A DNA stretch of 64,000 bases from Massospora cicadina (Eukaryota; Entomophthoromycota; Entomophthoromycetes; Entomophthorales; Entomophthoraceae), in contig JAKSZP010000193.1 of NCBI GenBank assembly GCA_022478985.1, positions 62,001-126,000 of the forward strand. The letters run 5' to 3'. The position numbers were made by a program, and so were the translations under genes. Positions within the stretch are counted from its first letter, which is position 1. The number at the start of each line of letters is the position of its first letter. Shown here in pieces: positions 53,701 to 62,168 of this stretch. A model generated the notes under the pieces. The model was not told the DNA's origin. It did not search any database and saw only the letters and a list, made by a program, of their open reading frames with translations.

Positions 53701-54427
53701 GCCTTTGCAACTGTGACGGGTAAGTGGTATATTATCGAGACCAGTCGGTGGTTGGAGAATTCCATTTTCGTTGTTTTGAAGTGGGAGATGTGGGGTTGGA
53801 ATTTCGCCGGCACTAGAATAAGGTCAATGTGGGTCATGGACCTTAATTGGCCGTTGTGGATGTGGGGACGCGTCATATTTTTGAGCAGTGGCGCAGTCGC
53901 GGCAGCGCATCCATTAACCCAAGGGTGGCTTTTAGAACGCGTAGTTCTATATGACCCTGTGGGGCGTGGGGTGAGGGCGGCCACCGGTCCGTTGGTGAGG
54001 TTAGTCAACAGTTCATGTTGCCGATTAGGAAAGAATTGGGGGGTAGCGGGAGGGATTTGACCGACGAGAAAAATTCCTGACGCTCTTGTGCACCGTTTGG
54101 GGCATAAATGTTGACAATTGTGTGTGCAACATCAGCCCAAGAGAAGGTGACAACAAGCACTCGGTCATTTAGGAATGTTTCTGAAGATGTAAATTTGAAA
54201 AAATTGTTTTTCCAAATTAGCACCCCACAGTGCTTCGACCAAAAGGATAGGGATGTTAGGAGCATTGTTTTCCAAGCATCCTCGGAACCTCGTGGACAGT
54301 GGGTTTCCTAAATGGCCAGGATATCCACGAGTAAATTATTTTGTAAAAAACTCAGTTTCCTAGCCCAGGACGGGGAGGCCTTGAGTCCGGCGATATTCAG
54401 CGTCCCTAGAGTGAAGGTTTCCCCCAT
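50762..54427 (-). pseudogene. LINE ORF2: APE endonuclease - reverse transcriptase - CCHC finger, copy D
   Basis: Minus strand, same layout as copy A. The endonuclease (54427-53256) starts MGETFTLGTLNIAGLKAS and has IYAPNGAQERQEFF and KMEFSNHRLVS (the Asp before His is Asn here). The reverse transcriptase (53100-52290) has NWRPISLTNTDTKILTKIMA, FIPRRSIWDN where copy A has stops, AYDRVNWEYL, RGLRQGDPLSPLLYNF and MAFADDCVVG. The C-terminal part (52137-50802) has CVVCGQYGTLFHRLEKC near 51240-51190. At least five frame changes, several different from those of copy A. Confidence 0.9.
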
Positions 54428-54734
54428 TGCACCTTAGGTGCGAGGGGGTGGGCCCCCTGGCCCACCAGCCTCTTACAGGTCCCCACAGGCTTTCACAGCA
54501 GTGCAGGTATTAGCAGCAATGCTATCAGGGTTTTTGTTAATTTTTGTGGAAAGAGTTGCGTTGGCTTTGGCCTTCACTTTTTGTTTTCCCTGACGTCGGA
54601 TGAATTTTTTGCGGTGCGGATAAGTTCGGTGCACCGTCAAGTGGGGCAAAAAAAATTTTTTTCAGTTGGGATAGGTCTCAAGTCAGTTTTAACCGGGGCT
54701 TGGGTGCAGCGATTGGGTGAGATCGAATCTCCCA

Positions 54735-55850
54735 TCAGATCCTCAGATTGAGTGGCCATTCAGCTTGGGCCTCCCAATCTGATTGGGTGATGGATTCCCG
54801 AGTTGCTTCTGCCGCAAAGGTCTCCATGTCCTCCTGGCGTTGTGAGTGTGGGATGGTGGTGGTGACCTTGGCCGCTTCCTTGGCTGCAGTCCTATGGGCC
54901 TGCTTAGCCTTCTTCTGCTCCTGCGGGGAGATGGGCTTTACCAATAGGTAGCAGCCTTGTGCTCCCCACGGGAAGGCCTCTTTGGTGCTTGCGGTTGGTT
55001 CATAGTGCGCCTCTCCGCTGGCCATGGCTGCCAAGGGGTGCTCTTGGAATGTAATGCCCTCTTTAATGGGGCACGCATATGCCTCATGGCTGAACGCGTC
55101 ACAGTGGGTGCAAATGGGGGGCACGCTGTCTACAGTTACCCAGAATGGGTGGGTGGTGTGCCCTGCAATGTCAATAAAGGTGGAGTGCGGGATCTGGGTT
55201 AGGTCCTTCACGATCTCCTCAGATGGGGTCAGAACTGCGATGGCTTTGCTGGTGCACAGGTGTGGCATCAGCGTGAAACGTTGCATTTTGAAAGATTGTA
55301 TTTCGCCATATATGGTGAGACCATCTTTCAGGTGTTGCTCCAAAATATCACATTTTACTGTAGTAGGCAAAAAGTCAAACGTGAGGAAAATTTGTTTCGA
55401 TTTTGTCCATCTGGTGCATTTAGTTTTGACGACCCATTGCCCTTTGGGGAGGTCGACCACTACGCGCACCACTGCAGCCTTGTCTGCTGCTATTTTGCTT
55501 TCAAAACCTAGGTCCAGCCAACCATGCGACATGGAGTGAGGTGCAACGTACACCGCAGTCGGGAAAATTTTGTGTACATCTTCACAAAATTTTTCCCATA
55601 GGGCCGTTTTTTGGATGTCCAGATACACATGGACTCTAAATTCCACCAACGAAAGTGGCTGGGAATGTGGCGTATTGATGTGCTGGTTGCATCGTGCTTG
55701 CCACGCGAGTATCTCCGGGGAAATTGTGACTGCCAGTTTTTTTAAATTTTTTTCTATTCCGCTGGATTCTCCGGGGCGTTTTTGAACGTTAGAGGCCGCG
55801 GGCCTTCCGCCTGCTCCTCTTGCTTTGCTTGCCCAACTGCTCCCAGACAT
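54735..55850 (-). CDS. LINE ORF1 (gag-like, zinc knuckle), copy D
   Basis: An open frame of 371 codons on the minus strand, the best preserved ORF1 of family 1. Start at MSGSSWASKARGAGG, 95 bp after the element 5' end. Basic, Gly/Ala-rich N-terminus (1-40); helical stretch LKKLAVTISPEILAWQARCN (about 37-56); HGWLDLGFESKIAADKAAVV (109-128); IFLTFDFLPTTVKCDILEQ (154-172); zinc knuckle CTHCDAFSHEAYAC (247-260; C-x2-C-x4-H-x4-C); Lys/Ala-rich tail. A one-base loss near 54760 makes it end early; copy A shows that the protein once continued about 80 codons more. Expected role: RNA binding and nucleic acid chaperone in the LINE particle. Confidence 0.88.
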   Translation of the reverse strand: MSGSSWASKARGAGGRPAASNVQKRPGESSGIEKNLKKLAVTISPEILAWQARCNQHINTPHSQPLSLVEFRVHVYLDIQKTALWEKFCEDVHKIFPTAVYVAPHSMSHGWLDLGFESKIAADKAAVVRVVVDLPKGQWVVKTKCTRWTKSKQIFLTFDFLPTTVKCDILEQHLKDGLTIYGEIQSFKMQRFTLMPHLCTSKAIAVLTPSEEIVKDLTQIPHSTFIDIAGHTTHPFWVTVDSVPPICTHCDAFSHEAYACPIKEGITFQEHPLAAMASGEAHYEPTASTKEAFPWGAQGCYLLVKPISPQEQKKAKQAHRTAAKEAAKVTTTIPHSQRQEDMETFAAEATRESITQSDWEAQAEWPLNLRI

Positions 55851-56157
55851 GGGCGCAGACTAATCCCCTCTATGAGATTATCAAACTGGATTTAGTCTTG
55901 AATTGAATGGGTTGCAAAAGTGTTTGCAACAAGAAAGAAAAGTTTACATATGATGATCTTGTTGTCACTCAAAATCCTGGGGTAAAGGAGCCTAGCAAGT
56001 AGGCTTTTCAATGCTATAAAAAGGGAAGATGATAACTTATAAATTAGTTTTGTTTTTAAGAGAATTATTATTAAGATTAATAAATATTTGCTTGTTTCAA
56101 AATCATTTTAGAAAAAGTTTATTTAAAATCATTGAAAATCAAACTGGAAAAGATTAG

Positions 56158-56726
56158 TGTCAAGATTCTGATATGATTGAATGATAAGTCTGAAATAACT
56201 ATGGCGGATTGACCTTTAATCCACCGACCATGATTCATAGTTACAATTATTCAAGCGCCTTAAGATGAGGCAATAATTAACCAGAAAGGGTAGTTATTGG
56301 ATCGCCTCCAAATCAGGCAATAATGTGATGTCGACATACAATGAATAATAAAGTGGATTGCCTCAAACTAAATCAATAGTGAATTTAATAAATGGTAAAC
56401 TCAGCGGAACCAATGAGAATATGCAGAACGAATATGTTAAGCAAAAGGGTCAGTATAGACTGAAGTCACTGATATATAAGCGATACAAGAAGATTGGAGG
56501 AGAAGAATTGTTAATAGGAAGAAAGTGAGCAGAGCAAGAGGAATCTGATGTTTTATATTAAATGATTATAGTAATGTGGATGAAGTGATTGATTCATACT
56601 TTATTATAATCTTTACATTTGTCTCGTGAGCTGACAATCTTTGTATTGTCCATCTATTGCTCAGTGGGCTTGACCCTGTGCTAAGACCTTACAGCGTAGC
56701 TCAACCATTCCGCTAAATTTATAAAA
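56158..56726 (+). repeat. 5' LTR of element F
   Basis: 569 bp from TGTCAAGATTCTGATATG to AAATTTATAAAA. Matches 61536-61898 (GGATTG.CC..AATC.ACCGACCA block, GGGTAGTTATTGGATCGCCTCC) and 13386-14779. Confidence 0.85.
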
Positions 56727-56727
56727 G

Positions 56728-56743
56728 TGGTGATCAATACAGG
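56728..56743 (+). promoter_or_regulatory. Primer binding site of element F
   Basis: TGGTGATCAATACAGG one base after the LTR; same form as TGGTGCTCACTACAGG of B. Confidence 0.7.
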
Positions 56744-56785
56744 GGGACCATTGATCAATCACAAAAAGTTAAAATTCTTCAGTCT

Positions 56786-57580
56786 TTGACCATGTTGCAT
56801 CAGGTTTGTATTGATAAGCTGCCTCCATCTGATCACGATGGGAATATTCATGGGTTATTTAAGCAATATGAGTTTGCAATAGAAGGAGCCTTGGATTGGC
56901 ATAAAACAAAACTGTTAATATCTACCTTGGATGTTGGACTTGCCAATCAAGTCACTTGGTATCTTCCAAACAGTTCATTTACATATCAAGAGATAAAGCA
57001 TACTGTGTTGTGATTGTTCAGAGGAACTTCAAAGATGTCACAGTGGAAGGCTGAGTTTTTGACCATTGGGTTTAAGCATAATGAGACCCTCACCGCGTTT
57101 GTTGATAAATTTATGGCAGAAGCTCACATGTTAATTGGGGCAAGGTCTTTTATATGAATCTGAAATGTGAATTGCAATACCTCCGTGGTGAAGCCATACC
57201 ATGAGCTTTACAATGTCATGACCCCAATGTTGGACTATGATGTACCCTTGCTTAAAATTGTTCAGTTTTTGTGCTGTCTATCTGTAACCTTCCCTCCACC
57301 CAATACAGAGCGGAAACATACTGCCACCATCTTCAAACCTTCTTATTCAGAGAAATTCAGCCGTTTGGTTCAGGTTCCACCAAGTTACCCCCAGCAGTTC
57401 AACTTCCGCACCAGACCTTCTTATTGTCAACAGCCCAACTACTGACCTGTGCGTAAAAATGCCAATCACCCATGACCAAATTATTGGTAAGGCCCATATT
57501 ACAATAATCAAGGATGCAGGCCTTATAAGGTTAATCGTTTTGAATGCAGACGCCCTGGGCACCTGGAAAGAGGTTCTTTA
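56786..57580 (+). pseudogene. Gag of element F
   Basis: Frames 56786-57013 (QVCIDKLPPSDHDGNIHGLF, HKTKLLISTLDVGLANQVTW) and 57167-57445. The last contains FRTRPSYCQQPNY; near 57540 FECRRPGHLER is a remnant of a zinc knuckle (C..CxRPGH) with its first Cys replaced or shifted. Capsid-type protein, broken by stops at 57011 and elsewhere. Confidence 0.68.
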
Positions 57581-57808
57581 ATTGACAGGTCCATCATTTA
57601 CAGCAGGAACAGTACTTTCAGGGAAAAGTCATAGTGGAGAAGAGATGGGACCCTCTACATCTGCTATCCCAACCTCAAACGTCTTACCTGAACCTATCAG
57701 TGTATATTTAGTAGAAGTCCCTCAGTATGATGCCGCATTTCTATATCAGCAGCTGGTTGGAGTAGTGAATATATTGACATGAGTATAAGCCAAAGCTAAA
57801 GAGGAAGG

Positions 57809-58476
57809 ATGAATTCCAATGCAGCTCAAGCATACGCTTGTCAAATGTTTGTCCAAGTTTCCCCAGATAAGTTGGACCCATCCGCAGATGCACCTTCCTT
57901 GCAAGGAGTAAATGTCGCCCTTCAGGTTAACACTATCCTCAAAGAGTACCCTAAAGTTGGTAAAGGGATTGTGAGTTTCCTTGGGAACGGAGATTCCTTA
58001 AATCTCATGTGCTAAACAGTCAAAGTGCATCATACTCATAATGTACGTACTGTGACTTTGTTGTAGTCAAAACTCAAGTCTGCACTATAATAGATATGGG
58101 CTCTCCAGTTAACATAGTTTCCACGAAGTTGGTGTCCAAGTTGAAATTAAAACCTGATGTGGAACACTGGATGGTATATGTAACTTCTGGAGCAGATCGC
58201 ACAGTCTCAGAGGGAGTGTACAGCATGTTACTCTTACAGTTTGGGTCGATTGTTGTTGTAGCTCCAGCGATGGTGTTACCAAAAAGTCATTACAATTTGT
58301 TAATTGGTACCGCTTTCATGTGGCACTTTAGGGTTATTATTGATATGACGGTGGAGACTTTTGAGATTTTGGGGCAGTGGATCCCAATATACTTTACCTC
58401 TAGCGGAGTGCCAAAGGATCTGGTGCATATGGGACATATCAACCTGGCATACAGTGATGGGGTGATTCCAGTTTAA
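57809..58476 (+). pseudogene. Aspartic protease region of element F
   Basis: IIDMGSPVNIVSTKLVSKLK (58087 on) is the retropepsin core with Asp-Met-Gly in place of Asp-Thr-Gly; HYNLLIGTAFMWHFRVIIDM marks the C-terminal half. Its equivalent in B (10411-11448) keeps Asp-Thr-Gly. The upstream frame 57809-58015 belongs to the linker. 58477-58970 continues toward reverse transcriptase with fragments such as MNTELVVEVPDALYGEVIDP. Confidence 0.8.
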
Positions 58477-58969
58477 ACCATTGATTAAAGAGCAAGACCT
58501 GGGCCCTCCCTCAACAAATATATAAATATCAAGGGCTGCCGCTCAGAGCTTCTGGGCCTATGTCCATACCCTTGGTCACCAAGTAATAGTGAACACTGAA
58601 TTGGTGGTAGAAGTGCCAGACGCACTCTATGGGGAAGTTATTGACCCATATCAGCAGTCACGGCTTGAGCCCCACGTGGCTCCAGGCTTTATACTACCAG
58701 GACATATGGAGGTCAAGGTTCTACTAGTGAATCTACAAAAAAAAACCATTGCAAATTCGCCCACACCAAATAGTGGCATATTTACACCTGACCCCTGTTT
58801 TGGAGGTTCTTCAGGTTCACAAGTTTAGGTCGCTGGATGAATTTAGTTTACCCATCAAACCACAGCTCAGCATAATGGCTGTGGTACCGCGCAAAGTTTA
58901 ATGGGATTATTAGAAGACCAGCAATTCAGGTGGAAACTTTATTTTAAAATAAAAGGAGATCTTTGCTGT

Positions 58970-60020
58970 TGACGACCATGATTTAGGGTGCATGTGGGTT
59001 GGTCCATTGAGTGGACACTGGGGATCATCCCCCATCAGGTCCCAGCCAATCCACCAATCTAGGGCAGCTGAAGAAGTAGTTACAAAGAATATCAGAAAGC
59101 TTCTGGAGCAAGGGATGCTTGAACTGTCAAAGTGTCTGTGGGATTCAACTTCTATGATTGTAAAAAGAAGGATGGTACCAACCAGGTAGTAAAGACTTTC
59201 AGAAGCTCAACAACATTACCAAAAAGGACTCATACCCCTTGTCATAAATTGATGATGCCTTGGATTGGTTGGGAGGAGCTCAATACTTTTTGGCGATGGA
59301 CTTGATATCCAGCTACTGGCAGATTGAGTTGCCTGCGGCAGAATAAGAGAAGTGCGCTATTATCACGTCCAAAGGGCTTTTCCAACCTACCTATATGCCT
59401 CAGGGATTTTTTAACACCCCAGCTACATTTCAGCGGGCCATGGACACCATTCTTGGCGATCTGTTGCTGTCATGCATCCTTGTGTACCTCAATGATATTA
59501 ACATCTTTTTGCATACATTCTCTGAGCATCTTACCCACTTTGAGGAGGTCTTTCACCGGCTTGCTGATGCCAACATCAAAATCAAGCCTCAAAAATGTCA
59601 CTTCTTTAAAGATTAGTTGGATTAACTTGAGTTTGTAGTAGATGCAACAGGGCTTAAACATCAGCGGCTTGAGGTGGAAGCTACTTGGAAAATGACTGCA
59701 CCAACCAGTAAGCAGGACATACAATTATTCTTGGGGATGGTGGGTTACCACCGCCGTTTCATCCCTAACTTCAGTTGTATTGGGGGGCCGTTATTTGAGC
59801 TATTAAAGAAGGATGATTTGTTTAAATGGACTGAACGCCAACAGTGTTACTTTGATACCCTTTGGATGGCGTTGGTAAGTGCGCTGGTGCTGCGCTATCC
59901 AAATTTTTATAAGGAATCATTGTTTAGTAAGATGCATCCCTTTCCGCCGTTGGGGCGGTCCTATCCCAAAAAGATGAGGATGGGGAGGAGAACCCAATGG
60001 CGTACTAAAGAAGGAGCCTG
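58970..60020 (+). pseudogene. Reverse transcriptase of element F
   Basis: HPIR-like start SGHWGSSPIRSQPIHQSRAA (58992 on), KNIRKLLEQGMLELSKCLW, then shifted KDSYPL and AMDLISSYWQIELPAAE (59295-59340), YMPQGFFNTPATFQRAMDTI and VYLNDINIFLHTFSEHLTHF. The active site reads YLND where YLDD is expected. KIKPQKCHFFKD, then DIQLFLGMVGYHRRFIPNFS and FKWTERQQCYF up to 59860. Several stops. Confidence 0.9.
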
Positions 60021-60315
60021 AATAGCCCTGAACGCAATTTATACTGTGACCAAGCAGGAGTTCTTAGCGAGGATCTACGCATATAAGCAATTTAGGCTAT
60101 ATTTGGATGGGGTGAAATTTAAAGTTGTGATGGATCATGCTTTGTTACGCTGGTTGCTTAACCTTAAGGAGCCTGAAGGGCGCCTAGCCCGATGGGCCCT
60201 CAAACTGCAGGCGTATGACTTTGAGATCCTCCACCAACCTGGAGCAAAACATCAGAATGATGATTGCTTGTTAAGACTGCCAATGGTGGCCTTCACAGCA
60301 ATCTCAGAACTGTGA
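60021..60315 (+). pseudogene. RNase H (C-terminal half) of element F
   Basis: Frame 60046-60315: TKQEFLARIYAYKQFRLYLD, FKVVMDHALLRWLLNLKEPE, GRLARWALKLQAYDFEILHQ and PGAKHQNDDCL. The TDH of the family is MDH. The N-terminal part, with the first catalytic Asp, is decayed (59880-60020). Confidence 0.85.
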
Positions 60316-60469
60316 TTTATGATAAGGTGCTCAGTGGGAAATACAATGATGAACCTCTATAAATTATAAAGGCATTAAATGAAATGCGAGACAATACCTT
60401 CCAGTGTAATGGGGGAGCCATACAAACAGATTGGAGACTCGACGGTGAACTTTTTATGACCCTCAGCAT

Positions 60470-61530
60470 GGCCTAGCATTAACATGAGCGCGCATAAGGC
60501 ATTCAGACATGGGTCATGTGCCTGGCAATGGAATTGTTGTGCCCTCGGTATTATTGGGAAAGTATGAAATTTGTTGTGCTTGAAACCATTTCCTGCTGCC
60601 ATCAGTGCCAAGTGGAAAAGCTGTTCCACCAGAAGACTTCCTACCAGTTAGTGAAACTGCACTTTGCTTGGTTATGGTTTCCCTTGATGTTGTTGGCCCT
60701 CTGCCAACGGGAGCTAACTGGTCCAAGTAAATTCTGGTGGCAATTGACTACTTGATCAGGTGGGTTGAAGCCAGTGCAATACAGGATTTGGAGGCGGTCA
60801 CAGTGGACAAGTTTGTGAAGGAATCTATAATTCAGTGACACCGCTGTCCTCAGTTCATTTTACTAACAACAGGACCAACTTCACCTCTCACATCTTACCC
60901 AATATCAACGAATTGATGGCCATCCGCAGAGTTCTAATTACTCCATATCACCCCTAGTCTAATGGTAAGTTTGAGCAAGTTAATGGAACTTTGGTGAACA
61001 TACTCCTGAAGTTGGTAACGTATCAACCTTCTGATTGGAGCTCTCTCCTTTCCATCGCTGTCTTCACTTATAACATTAGCTATCACTCCACTACAAGGAA
61101 GAGCCCCTTTCAATTACTGTACGGATGGCACCCTGCTCTTCTGGCGCTGCTCTATGCTTGTGTAGAAGATACCAGTGGAATGGATCCCCACCATTATTTG
61201 ATTAACTTAGCAGACACGCTGATCATGTTAAAAACCAAAGTGTATTCCTTCATTTTGGCCAAGAAGATAAAGAATCAAGTGACTGATCAATACAGCGTTG
61301 CAGCCTAGCCCAGTTCAAAAATGTGGATATGGCTCTATTCCATGACCATCATGGGTTTGGGCGGAAGCACAAATTAGCAAAATCTTTATTGGTACATTTG
61401 AGATTATTGAGAAGACAGGCATCAACGTCTACACTATAAAGGACCCCATAAGTGGTTGGATCATAAACCAAGTGCATGCAAAGTTCCTTTGGGCGTATAC
61501 ACAATATGAACCTTATTGTCCAGTCAAGGG
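60470..61530 (+). pseudogene. Integrase of element F
   Basis: Zinc-binding remnant near 60480-60640 (CHQCQVEKLFHQKTSY, with a PRYYWE-like stretch before it). Core: VDVVGPLPT region near 60690 shifted, DNRTNFTS-like bases near 60870, and NGKFEQVNGTLVNILLKLVT near 60960 with the Glu kept. DWSSLLSIAVFTYNISYHST and FQLLYGWHPALLAL (61033-61150) are well preserved. C-terminal: IGTFEIIEKTGINVYTIKDP and IINQVHAKFLWAYTQYEPYC, then the polypurine-like CAGTCAAGGGGGTAA before the LTR. Confidence 0.83.
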
Positions 61531-61535
61531 GGTAA

Positions 61536-61898
61536 TGTTTGGATTCTGAAGTGACTGGACAATAAGCCCAAAATGGCCATGGCGGATTGTACATAATCTG
61601 CTGACCACGATTCATATTTATGAATATTTGAGCGCCTTGAGATGAGGAAATATTGGGTCAGAAAGGGTAGTTATTGGATTGCCTCCAAATAAGGTGATAA
61701 GTGATGTTGAAATATGACAAACAATGAGAATTTAACATGTGACAAATAATGAGTGGATCGCCTTGCTCCAAAGCAATCATGAATTTAATAAATGGTAAAC
61801 TCATCCAGAACCAATGAGAAAATGGTGGAACAAATAATCTAAAAAAGGGTCAGTATCAACTGAAGTCACTGATATGTAAGCAATAGAAGAAGATTGGA
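61536..61898 (+). repeat. 3' LTR of element F, truncated
   Basis: From TGTTTGGATTCTGAAGTGAC to GAAGATTGGAGG, collinear with the first 330 bp or so of the 5' LTR. LINE M begins at 61899. Confidence 0.85.
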
Positions 61899-62168
61899 GG
61901 CTCCGCCATGGTCCACCAGCTAAAGCGGGCACCAGACAAAAGCTTCCCCAAATCTTCTCACCTTCTCATAGGGCTTCCTAGGCTTTTAGCTGAAGTTCCA
62001 TATTAGAAATTTTTTCTTTCAAATAATCTCTTTGTTTGGCCCATTTGCAAATAAAGATGCATGGCGGCCATCCTTCTTGTTCTCTTTCTGCTAAGCATCA
62101 CTTTTCGAAAATCAATTCAGCCTGAAATTTAGCTCCACTAAAGAGATTTACTAAAACTATTAGCAAAT

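Larger units (their letters stand above)
50662..55945 (-). mobile_element. LINE family 1, copy D, full length (5284 bp)
   Basis: Complete insertion with a 13-bp perfect target duplication ACATATGATGATC (50649-50661 and 55946-55958). On the minus strand: 95-bp leader, ORF1 from 55850, ORF2 from about 54427 to about 50762, tail of AAATTTAAAATTT type. The only complete family 1 copy here, and the reference for copies A and C. It still carries several frameshifts. Confidence 0.93.
44495..56157 (+). mobile_element. Ty3/Gypsy element E, both LTRs split by LINEs
   Basis: 5' LTR 44495-46172 (with LINE C inside) and 3' LTR from 50420, continuing after LINE D (55959-56157) and cut by element F. Interior order gag, reverse transcriptase, RNase H, integrase. 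A CACAGGGGGTGA polypurine tract precedes the 3' LTR. E interrupts element L near its protease. The last 230 bp or so of the 3' LTR, and the second target duplication, lie beyond F and outside the window. Confidence 0.85.
50420..56157 (+). repeat. 3' LTR of element E (split by LINE D, cut by element F)
   Basis: Parts 50420-50661 and 55959-56157 align with the 5' LTR across the LINE D insertion, including GGTAAGGATTC, CATATGATGATC and TTGCTTGTTTCAAAATCATT. F interrupts it at 56158. Confidence 0.82.
56158..61898 (+). mobile_element. Ty3/Gypsy element F (B-like), 3' LTR cut by LINE M
   Basis: 5' LTR 56158-56726, interior gag, protease, reverse transcriptase, RNase H, integrase, and 3' LTR from 61536, which breaks off at 61898 where LINE M starts. 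Inserted in the E 3' LTR; the left flank is ATTAG, the right one lies outside the window. It shares primer site and integrase type with B, and LTRs with F'. Confidence 0.88.

Noticed and set aside
53554..55539. Plus-strand open frames of 168 and 171 codons over LINE D
   Set aside because: Antisense to ORF2 endonuclease and ORF1 of LINE D, which explain the minus strand with clear motifs.
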